Positions 7,456-15,509 are shown, numbered from the stretch's first letter. The stretch is 17,106 nucleotides of DNA from Alphaproteobacteria bacterium (GCA_019751935.1 JAIEMR010000206.1:1-17106); one strand, 5' to 3'. Made by a program: numbers and translations. The notes: generated by a model from the letters alone, not told the origin.

Positions 7456-8584
7456 AACAATTTATCTGATTGCAGGCGAAGCTTCAGGAGATTTTTTAGG
7501 TGCTGGATTAATAAAAGCTTTGAAAAAGCTCTCCCCCGATGCAAAAATTATCGGCATTGGTGGCCCCTTAATGACAGCAGAAGGGCTAAGCAGCTTATTC
7601 CCTATGCACGAATTATCCCTCATGGGGCTAACAGAAATTTTACCCCATGCGTTTCATATCTTAAAGCGCATCCGTCAAACTGTGGATGATATTATTCAAA
7701 AAAAGCCTGATGTTGTTGTAACAATTGATTCACCTGGTTTTTGTCTAAGAGTTGCGAAAAAAATAAGAAAGCAAACTAAGATTTCAATCGTCCATTACGT
7801 AGCCCCAACCGTTTGGGCATGGAGAGAAGGAAGAGCTAAAAAACTAGCCGCTAAGGTTGATCATTTATTGACGCTCTTTCCCTTTGAGCCCCCCTATTTT
7901 GAAAAATATAATCTTCCAACGACTTTTGTAGGACATCCTTTAACGGAACAGATTTTTAAAATAGATCCAACCTTTAGAGGCCGATATAAAATACCTGAAA
8001 ATGCTACTTTATTAAGTGTTTTACCAGGAAGCCGAATGGGTGAAATTAATAAACTCCTTCCTATTTTTATAGAAGCCGCGGAAAGGCTTTCAGAAAAGAT
8101 AGATAACCTTCATCTTGTTTTTCCAACCCTCCCTCATTTAGCACCCGTTTTATCTGGGTTTTTGAAAACAACAATAATACCTTACACGCTTGTAACTACT
8201 TCATCAGATAAATATGCAGCCTTTTTTGCTTCAAATGCGGCATTGGCTGCAAGTGGAACGGTTTCTTTAGAATTAGCATTTACCAATTTACCAATGGTAA
8301 TTGCCTATAAGGTTTCCTTTCTTACGTATTTTATTGTTAAGCGCTTAGTAAAAATAAAAAATGCATGCCTTATCAATATATTGTTAGAAAAAACTGTTGT
8401 TGATGAAAAATTGCAAAATGACTGCACCCCTGAACAATTGACAGCTGCATTAGAAAAAATCCTAAATCGTAGGGGAAAAGAAATGAAACCACATCTTTTA
8501 GAGGCAACTAAACGGCTTTACCCTCTTACATCAGATAGTCCGAGCACGCTTGCAGCAAAGGTCATTCTTGGATATTGTGTCTAA
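7448..8584 (+). CDS. lpxB: lipid-A-disaccharide synthase
   Basis: LpxB condenses lipid X with UDP-2,3-diacylglucosamine to give lipid A disaccharide 1-phosphate, directly after the LpxI step. It is a peripheral inner-membrane glycosyltransferase of family GT19. I chose the ATG at 7448, giving 378 residues and the typical N-terminus MAKTIYLIAGEASGD (AGEASGD at 9-15); a TTG five codons earlier is possible but unneeded. Further signatures are VAPTVWAWREGRAKK, FVGHPLTE, VLPGSRMGEI, AASGTVSLELA and the hydrophobic membrane-association stretch SFLTYFIVKRLVK. It overlaps lpxI by 8 bases. Presence of lpxI and lpxB implies that the cell makes lipid A. A 198-base gap separates it from the next gene. 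Confidence 0.96.
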   Translation: MAKTIYLIAGEASGDFLGAGLIKALKKLSPDAKIIGIGGPLMTAEGLSSLFPMHELSLMGLTEILPHAFHILKRIRQTVDDIIQKKPDVVVTIDSPGFCLRVAKKIRKQTKISIVHYVAPTVWAWREGRAKKLAAKVDHLLTLFPFEPPYFEKYNLPTTFVGHPLTEQIFKIDPTFRGRYKIPENATLLSVLPGSRMGEINKLLPIFIEAAERLSEKIDNLHLVFPTLPHLAPVLSGFLKTTIIPYTLVTTSSDKYAAFFASNAALAASGTVSLELAFTNLPMVIAYKVSFLTYFIVKRLVKIKNACLINILLEKTVVDEKLQNDCTPEQLTAALEKILNRRGKEMKPHLLEATKRLYPLTSDSPSTLAAKVILGYCV

Positions 8585-8782
8585 AATAGCTGATGATTCA
8601 TATAATTTTCTATCATTATTGAACTTTTCTTATTATCATATAAAAATATGTGTGCTCATAGATTGACAATACGTTTATAAATTGGCAAGTTTATTAAGAA
8701 TAATTTGAATAAGAATTTTATAATAATTCTATTCTTCTATTTATTCATAAATAATTGCATGTAAAGTAAGGAGGATATAGGG
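8585..8782 (+). promoter_or_regulatory. AT-rich leader of the M23 peptidase gene
   Basis: No coding sequence is visible. Candidate signals are a consensus TTGACA at 8663-8668, without a good -10 at the right distance, and a consensus TATAAT at 8719-8724, without a good -35. The TATAAT lies in the loop of an inverted repeat, AGAATT (8712-8717) and AATTCT (8725-8730). The strong ribosome-binding site AAGGAGG is at 8768-8774. Promoter placement is therefore tentative; the ribosome-binding site is solid. Confidence 0.4.
8768..8774 (+). promoter_or_regulatory. Shine-Dalgarno site that fixes a TTG start
   Basis: AAGGAGG is a near-perfect complement of the 16S rRNA 3' end and lies 8 bases before TTG at 8783. 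Translation from that TTG gives a normal N-terminal membrane anchor. The next in-frame ATG would start inside the hydrophobic segment, so the TTG is well supported. Confidence 0.85.
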
Positions 8783-10177
8783 TTGAAGAGGCACTCTCAC
8801 ATTATCAGTGTGGGTTTAATGATTTTGGCCTGTTTGATTGCTGCACGTGAGTACTATATAGGATATCAACTCCAAAATAGTCTTGAGCGTGAAGTTGAGA
8901 ACATGTCTATGGCTGAGAATGATCAGTCAGCTGGCATTAACAAAACGTCTGCTTTTGCGATCACACCCTCATCTTCCTCTATTACAACTGCAAATTCTCT
9001 GTTTGCTAATGCTCAGCTAAGTGCCGAAAAACAACAAATGCTTCAAGTTGGTAAGGGTGACACAATCAGCTCTCTTTTAGCTAATGTGGGAATTTCTGCA
9101 AAAGAAATTGAATATGCAACAAAGGCCTTGCATAAAACTTATGATGTAAGGGATTTAAAAATTGGTCAATCAATCCTTATAAAATATCACCATAATGAAG
9201 AACGAAATAGTAGTAGTCTTTTAGAATTAGAATTTAAACCTAGCCTCGAATACCAAATCATTTTAAATAAAGGTGAAAATGGCGGCTTTAAGGTTATAAA
9301 ACATACGGCGCATCTTAAAAAAGTCATTCGGAAAATAGAAGGATCAATAAAATCTAGTTTTTATAATGCTCTTTTGAAACAAAAAGTTCCCCCTAAGATC
9401 GTTCATGAAGCCATCAAGGCTCTTAGCTATACGATGAACTTTCAACATGACATCAAAAGAGGTGATCCGTATGAATTAGTATATGAAGAGCATCACGACC
9501 ATGAAGGAGATGTTGTTAAAACTGGTAACTTAGAATACATCGCTATATTAGCTCATGGACGCCCACATAAATTATATAGATTTAGTCCACATAATTCTCA
9601 TGCAGGGTATTACACCCCCAAAGGAGAAAGCGTTGTAAGAGCTCTTTTGCATACCCCTCTTGATCCCAAAAAAATGCACATAACTTCAAAATTTGGTAAA
9701 AGAAAGCACCCTATTTTAGGATTCACGCGTGCCCATAAAGGAGTTGATTTTGGTGCACCTCGAGGAACAGTCGTTATGGCAGCTGGTTCGGGCGTTGTCG
9801 AAAAAGCAGGATATAACGGTGATTTTGGAAAATACATAAAGATCAGACACACTGGTGGTTATGAAACAGAGTATGCACATCTCAGTAAAATCTCTCCTGG
9901 AATTAAAGCAGGCGCTCCTGTAGCGCAAGGACAAGTTATTGGCCATGTTGGCGATACAGGCCTTGCAAGAGGTTGCCACCTGCATTACGGCGTCCTTTTA
10001 AATAAAGTCCACATTAATCCGTTAACAATCAAACAAATGCCAACTGTGCAATTAACCGGGAAAGATCTTGAGAAATTTCATAAGCTTAAACGTGAAGTTG
10101 ATTCACAACTTGTTGGTCTGAAGTTAAACAAGCAATTTGCAAAAAGTGAGCCTGTTAGACAAACGCTTATTGGATAA
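8783..10177 (+). CDS. M23 family murein DD-endopeptidase (MepM-like)
   Basis: A predicted zinc endopeptidase that cuts peptidoglycan cross-links, anchored to the inner membrane and facing the periplasm. The TTG start is fixed by AAGGAGG 8 bases upstream. Order of parts in 464 residues: N-terminal signal anchor about 6-22; a linker rich in Ser and Thr; a LysM/OapA-like domain about 87-130 (VGKGDTISSLLANVGIS and DLKIGQSILIKY); a middle domain; and the M23 (LytM) domain about 295-415. The zinc and catalytic residues are intact: HKGVD with His318 and Asp322, His366 in YAHLSK, and HLH with His399 and His401. This separates it from the degenerate EnvC type further along. The length and domain order resemble MepM (YebA). 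It is alone on its strand and converges with rppH. Confidence 0.9.
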   Translation: MKRHSHIISVGLMILACLIAAREYYIGYQLQNSLEREVENMSMAENDQSAGINKTSAFAITPSSSSITTANSLFANAQLSAEKQQMLQVGKGDTISSLLANVGISAKEIEYATKALHKTYDVRDLKIGQSILIKYHHNEERNSSSLLELEFKPSLEYQIILNKGENGGFKVIKHTAHLKKVIRKIEGSIKSSFYNALLKQKVPPKIVHEAIKALSYTMNFQHDIKRGDPYELVYEEHHDHEGDVVKTGNLEYIAILAHGRPHKLYRFSPHNSHAGYYTPKGESVVRALLHTPLDPKKMHITSKFGKRKHPILGFTRAHKGVDFGAPRGTVVMAAGSGVVEKAGYNGDFGKYIKIRHTGGYETEYAHLSKISPGIKAGAPVAQGQVIGHVGDTGLARGCHLHYGVLLNKVHINPLTIKQMPTVQLTGKDLEKFHKLKREVDSQLVGLKLNKQFAKSEPVRQTLIG

Positions 10178-10214
10178 TTTTTATGAACCAGCATCTGAAA
10201 TGCATTCTCATGGA

Positions 10215-10250
10215 CCCTTGTGTCAAACATAAGGGAAACTTATCCTTTTT
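10215..10250 (+). terminator. possible terminator after the M23 peptidase gene
   Basis: CCCTTGTGT (10215-10223) pairs with ACATAAGGG (10227-10235): 9 pairs including one G-U, around the tri-loop CAA. A run of five T (10246-10250) follows, but only about 10 bases after the stem, so efficiency is doubtful. It lies 38 bases after the stop codon of the peptidase gene. Confidence 0.35.
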
Positions 10251-10269
10251 ATCCCAGACCCAGTTTTCA

Positions 10270-10342
10270 TGTGGCTCCGCCCCAAGAATCCATTAAGCGG
10301 TTCCCAGGAACTTGTTCTTAAAGCGGAGAAAAGGAGACCACA
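10270..10342. repeat. long inverted-repeat structure in a convergent spacer
   Basis: TGTGG (10270-10274) and CTCCGC (10275-10280) can pair with CCACA (10338-10342) and GCGGAG (10323-10328); nine unpaired bases fall on the right side between the two stems. Inside, AAGAA (10284-10288) faces TTCTT (10315-10319), and GTTCCCAGGAAC (10300-10311) is itself nearly palindromic. TTAAGCGG (10293-10300) recurs as TTAAAGCGG (10318-10326). The spacer from 10178 to 10356 has no gene. It could be a bidirectional terminator, a structured RNA or a decayed palindromic element. Confidence 0.4.
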
Positions 10343-10356
10343 AAGATTAGAGAAGT

Positions 10357-10854
10357 TTATTTAAAATACCAGCCAAATTCATCAATGATTTTCTCATATA
10401 CCTCTTTTTTAAAAGGTACGATAATGTTAACCAGTTCAGCGCAATTAACCCATTGCCATGAAGAAAATTCAGGGTAATGAGTATTGAGGTTAATATCTTT
10501 TTCATCACCTAAAAACTTTACGAGAAACCATTTTTGTTTTTGACCCCGAAAACGCCCCCCCCAAAGCCTTTCCTGAAGATCTGCAGGTAAATCATAGGAA
10601 TACCATTCCCTGCTTTCAGCAATGATTTCACCTTTGCTGCAGCCTATTTCTTCTTGCATTTCTCTCCATAAGGCAGTCTCTATATTTTCTTCCGAATCAA
10701 TTCCGCCTTGAGGCATTTGCCATACTTTAGAAATCATATCGTTTTCTTTTTCATGCGTCTGGTCAATCCGACTGCCGACAAAAACTTTTTTGTCAGCATT
10801 TACGAGCATAATACCTACCCCCAAACGAAAAACAGAGGAATTCAAATTTGTCAT
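10357..10854 (-). CDS. rppH: RNA pyrophosphohydrolase (Nudix)
   Basis: RppH removes pyrophosphate from the 5' triphosphate end of transcripts, opening them to RNase E decay; in older literature it is also called the dinucleoside polyphosphate hydrolase NudH or IalA. The Nudix box is complete at residues 50-72: Gly50, Glu56, then Arg64-Glu65, Glu68-Glu69 and Gly71, within GGIDSEEN and REMQEEIG. The flanking phrases VWQMPQGG and RFRGQKQKWFLVKF are typical of RppH rather than other Nudix enzymes. At 165 residues it has the usual length. It lies 51 bases after ctpA on the same strand, the conserved alphaproteobacterial order, and is probably the last gene of that operon. Its stop faces the inverted-repeat spacer. 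Confidence 0.94.
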   Translation of the reverse strand: MTNLNSSVFRLGVGIMLVNADKKVFVGSRIDQTHEKENDMISKVWQMPQGGIDSEENIETALWREMQEEIGCSKGEIIAESREWYSYDLPADLQERLWGGRFRGQKQKWFLVKFLGDEKDINLNTHYPEFSSWQWVNCAELVNIIVPFKKEVYEKIIDEFGWYFK

Positions 10855-10905
10855 ACATAATCTTTCTTAATTACAATCCGTAATCTCTTTGATTTTAATA
10901 AAAGC

Positions 10906-12108
10906 CTAATCATTGGAAGTCTTAATTTGAAATAATGACAATCCCTTTATAAGATCAATAGCTCTTTGCAACTGATAATCTGATTTCTCTAAAACCAACG
11001 GTATTTCTATTTTTTTCATTGCATCTTCTTTTTCGTTTACAGGTTCTTCAACAATGATATCAGGCTCTATCCCTTTATTTTGGATCTCATTTCCTTTAGG
11101 AGTAAAGAAAGTTGCGGTTGTCAAACGAATACCTCCATATCCAGGGATTGAAAACACTGTTTGCACTGATCCTTTTCCAAAAGAAGAAACACCCATAATA
11201 ATAGCACGTTTATGATCTTTGAGGGCTCCTGCTACAATTTCAGAAGAAGAGGCAGATCCTTTGTTGATCAAAACAACCATGGGAATACCTTTTGCTAAAT
11301 CACTTCCTTTAGTATGAATTGTCTGATTATTACTTGGATTGCGACTTTTAATATCTACAATTATCCCTGAATCTAAAAATTGACTTGCAACCGCAATACC
11401 TTGCTCTAGCGTCCCTCCAGGATTATTTCTTAAATCCAAAATAAGGCCTTGAATTTTTTTATGAGTACTTAATTCGCTCAGAGCTTCTTGAAGTTTTGCT
11501 GAAGCAAATTCATTAAAGCAACTAATACGAATATAACCAACATCATCTTTTATATGAAACTTAACGGGATTTACTTTGATGATGGATCTTACAAGCTTCA
11601 CTACAAATGATTCACTATCTGCTCTAGATATAGTTAGCGAGATCTCACTTCCAGGTTCACCATGAAGCTGCTCAGCTATTTCATTAAAAGATAATTTATG
11701 AACTTCTTTACCATTAATGTGAGTGATAGCATCCCCAGGTTTTAAGCCAGCTTTATGCGCTGGTGTATCATCAATTGAGGCAATAATTTTTATAACACCT
11801 TTGGTTACAACAACTTGTACTCCTATGCCAGTAAACTCGCCCTTTGCAAATTCATTTAACCGTTCAAAATCTTTTTGATTTAAGTACATAGAATAAGGAT
11901 CTAGAGTCCCTAACATCCCATTTAAAGCGCCCTCTACTAACTTTTCATCAGGAACGTTTCTTACGTAGTCTTGCTTTATTTGATCAATAACTATAGGTAA
12001 TAAAGCTTCTAAAGCCTCTTTGGCATCTTGATTATTATCAGATCCTTCTTTGCTGCATGCGCTTAGCAAAAATACGAGACATACTAAAAAATTAAATCTT
12101 TTTATCAT
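10906..12108 (-). CDS. ctpA: carboxy-terminal processing protease, S41 family, probable lipoprotein
   Basis: A periplasmic serine protease of the CtpA/Prc group, which trims or degrades exported proteins; relatives control cell-wall hydrolases. The N-terminus is a lipoprotein signal: MIKR, a hydrophobic run, then the lipobox LLSAC with Cys18. Residues +2 and +3 are Ser and Lys, which would favour outer-membrane sorting. A PDZ domain covers about 90-165 (EFTGIGVQVV and AGLKPGDAITHING). The S41 core shows DLRNNPGG, GSASSSEIVAGALKD with the expected nucleophile Ser287, and FGKGSVQ with Lys312 and Gln316, at the spacing of the CtpB triad. The 400 residues are full length. Its start overlaps the end of the EnvC-like gene by 17 bases, so the two are translationally coupled. 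Confidence 0.93.
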   Translation of the reverse strand: MIKRFNFLVCLVFLLSACSKEGSDNNQDAKEALEALLPIVIDQIKQDYVRNVPDEKLVEGALNGMLGTLDPYSMYLNQKDFERLNEFAKGEFTGIGVQVVVTKGVIKIIASIDDTPAHKAGLKPGDAITHINGKEVHKLSFNEIAEQLHGEPGSEISLTISRADSESFVVKLVRSIIKVNPVKFHIKDDVGYIRISCFNEFASAKLQEALSELSTHKKIQGLILDLRNNPGGTLEQGIAVASQFLDSGIIVDIKSRNPSNNQTIHTKGSDLAKGIPMVVLINKGSASSSEIVAGALKDHKRAIIMGVSSFGKGSVQTVFSIPGYGGIRLTTATFFTPKGNEIQNKGIEPDIIVEEPVNEKEDAMKKIEIPLVLEKSDYQLQRAIDLIKGLSLFQIKTSND

Positions 12109-13159
12109 TTGGAACAGACCTTAAATAGGGTTTAGAGTCCACAAATTGTGTCCCTTTTCGAAGTTGTAGACTAATTACTTTATCTTCACTTTTAAACTCA
12201 TTTTGAGATTTATTGATAGACCAATTTGCTGCCCAACTTAAAGCACAGCCGATTGGCTCTCCCTCAATCACACTCTCACCAACACGGCAATTTACAGAAC
12301 CTAAACCACTAAGCACTATAAAATAGTCATCTCGTTTTAGAATAACTAACTGACTCTTTTCAAGGTGAGAACCGATGTAAACAACGATTGCATCACACGG
12401 ACTCACAATTTGAGCTTCCGCTCTGGTTGAGATTTTGAGTGCATTACTAGGACAAGAAGCCCCTTGGCACGATTGTTGAGATTCCCCCACAGCAACGTGG
12501 ATTAATTTTAGATCAGAATTCTTTTTATCCTCAGCTTTAGTAAAAAGACTTTGAAGTTGTCTCAATACCTCCTCCAGTGAAGCTGATTTAAGCTCATTCG
12601 CTTTTTCGCGAAGCTTCTTAGTCTCAGGTGTATCTATAATTGGATATTCTTGAAATTTACTTTCAAACAAATGAGTCTGAGTCTTAAGGGCCTCATGGTA
12701 AAATGCCTTCAAATTTGAATAGTCAGTGCCTTGTTTTTGAATTTGGCCACGCAACTCAACCACCTTCTTAACAGCCTCTAAAATAGCCCTGTTTTGTTTT
12801 TCAAGTTTAGGCGCGCAAGACTGAAGAATCAAAAAACTGTGAACCAAATCATCTAAAGAAACTGAAGATAACGCAATGAGAACAGGAGAATAGTCTTTCC
12901 AATGTTTAATGCTCTGCAAAGCAGAAGCCAAGATGTGCTGTTGTTTGGCAATTGATGCAAAAACTTCGCGCTCTTGATCCTTTAACAGCCTAAGCTCTTT
13001 TTCATATTGGGAAAGGTTAATCTCATAGGCCTGCAACTTTTGTGTAATTTCTATAAGATTTTTCTTTACATCAACCGAAGATCGAGCTGCCCCAACGCTT
13101 TCCCCTTGGCCTATCAAGAAATAAATTATTGCAATAAAAATAACAGCGAGGCTTTTCAT
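12092..13159 (-). CDS. EnvC-like murein hydrolase activator (degenerate LytM)
   Basis: A predicted exported activator of cell-wall amidases. It opens with a Sec signal peptide (MKSLAVIFIAIIYFLIG, cleavage likely near Gly23-Ala24), followed by a long coiled-coil-rich region, about residues 30-210, and a C-terminal LytM-like domain about 250-345. That domain keeps the fold phrases (AQIVSPCDAIVVYIG, YFIVLSGLGSV, VGESVIEGEPIG, LQLRKGTQFVDSKPYL) but lacks the HxxxD and HxH zinc ligands, so it should not be a peptidase itself, as in EnvC. The degeneracy is visible; activation of an amidase is inferred from the family. It overlaps gpmI by 4 bases (ATGA) and ctpA by 17, the usual alphaproteobacterial order. 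At 355 residues it is somewhat shorter than many homologues, and the sequence is rather divergent. Confidence 0.85.
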   Translation of the reverse strand: MKSLAVIFIAIIYFLIGQGESVGAARSSVDVKKNLIEITQKLQAYEINLSQYEKELRLLKDQEREVFASIAKQQHILASALQSIKHWKDYSPVLIALSSVSLDDLVHSFLILQSCAPKLEKQNRAILEAVKKVVELRGQIQKQGTDYSNLKAFYHEALKTQTHLFESKFQEYPIIDTPETKKLREKANELKSASLEEVLRQLQSLFTKAEDKKNSDLKLIHVAVGESQQSCQGASCPSNALKISTRAEAQIVSPCDAIVVYIGSHLEKSQLVILKRDDYFIVLSGLGSVNCRVGESVIEGEPIGCALSWAANWSINKSQNEFKSEDKVISLQLRKGTQFVDSKPYLRSVPNDKKI

Positions 13160-14667
13160 AAAGACTCCGATAAAGAATGACCCGTCATTTCCTTTGGTTG
13201 TTTATAGTCTAAAAAGTCTAGTACTGTTGGCGCCACATCACACAATGACCCTTCTTGTTTTAATTTTTGAATGGCACCATTTATAACCATGAACGGTACC
13301 GGGTTACATGTATGAGCGGTGTGTGGCCTACCATCTGAATCAATCATCAATTCTGCGTTTCCATGGTCTGCCGTAATAGCAAGAATCCATCCCGTCTCTA
13401 AAGAAACTTTTTCCAAACGTTCAACACAACTGTCAACAAAACTAACCGCCTCTTCAATTGCACTTTTAATCCCCGTATGCCCCACCATGTCGGTGTTTGC
13501 ATAATTCACAACGATTAATTGAGATTCTTTTTTTCTCATTTCATCAATGACATGATCAGTAACTTCTTTAGCCGACATTTTTGGCTCAAGATCATATGTC
13601 GCAACCTTTGGTGATGGCACCAAAATTCTTGACTCTCCACCAAATGGCTCTTCTCTGCCTCCATTAAAGAAAAAAGTAACATGTGCGTATTTTTCTGTTT
13701 CTGCAATACGAACTTGTTTTTGACCTGTATTAGAAATAATTTCACCAAGCCCGTTATTTAAGGGGATTTTTTCAAAAAGAGCCGGAATAAGCGGTAACAA
13801 TGCGTCCGAATATTCTGTCATGCCAAGAACGCCTGAGAAATTTACTATTTTTTCACGGGGAAAATGAGCAAAATTCTTTTGCAACAAAGCACTTAAGATT
13901 TGACGAACTCTATCTGATCTAAAGTTCACCATCCAAAGTCCCTCGCCATCCTTCATCCCTGAGTAGTTTGTAATGGCTACTGGAGGAATAAATTCATCCG
14001 TAATATTATTTTTGTAAAAATATTCAATGGCTTCGTTGGAATTATCAAAAACTATATCTGATTTTCCCATCACCATTGTTTCATAAGCAAGCGCTACCCT
14101 ATCCCACCGTTTATCACGGTCCATGGCGAAATAACGTCCTCCTAAACTTACAATTTGTGCGCCACTTTTTAATTTTGACTGAAAATCACCAATATATTTC
14201 AAAGCACTTTGCGGAGGCGTATCACGGCCATCTAAGAATGCATGAATGTTAACGGTAATTCTCTCATCTGCCAGCAAGTTAGCTGCTGCAACAATATGAT
14301 CTTGATGGGAATGGACTCCTCCAGGCGACAAAAGGCCTAATAAATTACACGCCTTATTGTTTTGTTTAAGAGTTTTAATGAGAGACTGAACTTTTACATG
14401 GCTTTTTAAGGAATCATCAGCAATCGCTTGATCAATACGTGGTAAATCTTGAATAACAACACGTCCAAGACCAATGGACATATGCCCCACTTCTGAATTC
14501 CCCATTTGTCCTTTTGGCAGCCCAACGTAGGTCTCAGAAGCTTGGATAGTAGTCCAAGGATAAGTTTTAAGCATACGGTTCCAAGATTTGGCGTTAACCA
14601 AGCCATTATCTTCAGGATTATCTCTTACCCCCCAGCCATCAAGAATACATAAAACGAGACGCTTCAC
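13156..14667 (-). CDS. gpmI: 2,3-bisphosphoglycerate-independent phosphoglycerate mutase
   Basis: Interconverts 3- and 2-phosphoglycerate in glycolysis and gluconeogenesis through a phosphoserine intermediate, using two metal ions. The visible signatures are LCILDGWGVR at the N-terminus (metal Asp10), GNSEVGHMSIG with the nucleophile Ser58, HAFLDGRDTPP, GRYFAMDRDKRWDR, VNFRSDRVRQ, FFFNGGREEPF, TADHGNAELM and HTAHTCNPVPF. I set the start at GTG 14667, which gives VKRLVLCILDGWG and 503 residues, the normal length. A TTG at 14715 would add 16 residues that do not look like the family, and a TTG two codons upstream of the GTG is also possible. The last 4 bases overlap the EnvC-like gene. Being in an operon with cell-wall genes is usual in alphaproteobacteria. 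Confidence 0.96.
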   Translation of the reverse strand: MKRLVLCILDGWGVRDNPEDNGLVNAKSWNRMLKTYPWTTIQASETYVGLPKGQMGNSEVGHMSIGLGRVVIQDLPRIDQAIADDSLKSHVKVQSLIKTLKQNNKACNLLGLLSPGGVHSHQDHIVAAANLLADERITVNIHAFLDGRDTPPQSALKYIGDFQSKLKSGAQIVSLGGRYFAMDRDKRWDRVALAYETMVMGKSDIVFDNSNEAIEYFYKNNITDEFIPPVAITNYSGMKDGEGLWMVNFRSDRVRQILSALLQKNFAHFPREKIVNFSGVLGMTEYSDALLPLIPALFEKIPLNNGLGEIISNTGQKQVRIAETEKYAHVTFFFNGGREEPFGGESRILVPSPKVATYDLEPKMSAKEVTDHVIDEMRKKESQLIVVNYANTDMVGHTGIKSAIEEAVSFVDSCVERLEKVSLETGWILAITADHGNAELMIDSDGRPHTAHTCNPVPFMVINGAIQKLKQEGSLCDVAPTVLDFLDYKQPKEMTGHSLSESL

Positions 14668-14750
14668 AGTCAATCCAAAAATTTCATAAAATTTATGATT
14701 ACTTAACAGTAGCAAATTTTCTAATGCTTTTACAGGGATCTAAATGAATT

Positions 14751-15389
14751 TTAGTAAACTAAGATTTTTCGATCAGGGGCACTTAGACTCTGCTCCAAAA
14801 AATCAAGTACCATTTTTGTATAAAGCTTTCTTTTATCCATGCTATTAAACAAAGGTGATGGATAAAGATAAATCCCGGTAACCGCATGAATAATTAAAGC
14901 AATAATCATGTCAGGATCTAAATCAGATCTTATTCTCCCTTCTTCTTGTAGTCTTACAATCATCTCTTTCCACTCATCTGGCGAGGCGGAGGTTCCTCCT
15001 TTTAAAGATTGATCAGAATCTTCTAACCTTTGCCACAGCATCATGCGAGCAAGGTCAGGATTATTTTCATACAAGCTTGTTCTTTGGTTAATAATATGCC
15101 CCAAAAACTCTTGTAACGTTGTTTCTGTCTTAAGGACAAAAGAATGAAACTGTCCAGAATCTTTCAAAACATGTTCTTTTACTTTTTTCCAAAGATCTTG
15201 CTTATTGCCAAAATGGTGATAAATCAAGCTTTGATTGATGCTCGCTTTTTTAGCTATGTCACTGATAGAAGTTGCAGAAAACCCCTTTTCAACAAACAGA
15301 GAACGTGCTGCTTGTAAAATTTTCTCTGCAGTGTTGTCTTCTTCTGATTTTAAAGGTCTGCCACGGATAATCTTTTTTTCTAAACTCAT
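14751..15389 (-). CDS. TetR/AcrR family transcriptional regulator
   Basis: A predicted one-component repressor that dimerises and leaves DNA on binding a small molecule. The N-terminal domain is typical: RGRPLK, then AEKILQAARSLFVEKGFSATS, the helix-turn-helix ISDIAKKASINQSLIYHHFGNK at about residues 42-63, and DLWKKV. The C-terminal ligand domain is helical and not specific enough to name an inducer. I chose ATG 15389 (212 residues), preceded by AAAGAGAAAG. An in-frame ATG at 15422 would add 11 residues, but its codons lie within the first operator-like palindrome, making it less likely. The gene diverges from the methyltransferase gene, and three similar sites lie between them, so it probably represses itself and the plus-strand pair. 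gpmI follows after 83 bases on the same strand. Confidence 0.9.
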   Translation of the reverse strand: MSLEKKIIRGRPLKSEEDNTAEKILQAARSLFVEKGFSATSISDIAKKASINQSLIYHHFGNKQDLWKKVKEHVLKDSGQFHSFVLKTETTLQEFLGHIINQRTSLYENNPDLARMMLWQRLEDSDQSLKGGTSASPDEWKEMIVRLQEEGRIRSDLDPDMIIALIIHAVTGIYLYPSPLFNSMDKRKLYTKMVLDFLEQSLSAPDRKILVY

Positions 15390-15407
15390 TTCTTTCTCTT
15401 TAAAAAT

Positions 15408-15421
15408 TGAACGATCATTCA
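15408..15421. promoter_or_regulatory. operator-like palindrome, copy 1
   Basis: TGAACGATCATTCA is symmetric at 12 of 14 positions around a central GATC. Together with the preceding AT it matches copy 2 over ATTGAACGATCATT. It lies 18 bases before the chosen tetR start, in the tetR leader, where a bound repressor would block transcription. Binding by the TetR protein is inferred. Confidence 0.65.
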
Positions 15422-15430
15422 TTTTTTTAT

Positions 15431-15444
15431 TGAACGATCATTTA
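15431..15444. promoter_or_regulatory. operator-like palindrome, copy 2
   Basis: TGAACGATCATTTA begins 23 bases after copy 1, about two helical turns, and is symmetric at 10 of 14 positions. The 14 bases ATTGAACGATCATT (15429-15442) are identical to copy 1, which is unlikely by chance at this distance. Confidence 0.65.
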
Positions 15445-15449
15445 ATTAA

Positions 15450-15469
15450 TGATATATCTTTTTATATCA
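15450..15469. promoter_or_regulatory. AT-rich dyad between the operators
   Basis: TGATATA (15450-15456) and TATATCA (15463-15469) are perfect inverted repeats around a 6-base spacer. The minus strand reads TTGACT at 15474-15469, a plausible -35 for tetR with a weak -10 (CATTAA, 15451-15446) 17 bases on. It may be promoter sequence, a second type of binding site, or chance in AT-rich DNA. Confidence 0.35.
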
Positions 15470-15509
15470 GTCAACTCTTTTGGCTGAATTTATTAACTAA
15501 TTAATTAAT

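Noticed and set aside
8663..8691. A complete sigma-70 promoter using TTGACA at 8663
   Set aside because: The sequence 16-18 bases downstream (around CAAGTT) does not resemble a -10 box.
10178..10356. Remnant of an insertion sequence
   Set aside because: No transposase fragment, no target-site duplication and no matching terminal repeats could be shown; only inverted-repeat structure is visible.
13319..13504. A plus-strand open frame of 61 codons within gpmI
   Set aside because: It overlaps the conserved TADHGNAE region of gpmI on the other strand; no ribosome-binding site or family match.
14668..14715. Extension of gpmI to a TTG at 14715
   Set aside because: The 16 added residues do not resemble the family N-terminus; GTG at 14667 gives the normal length and beginning.
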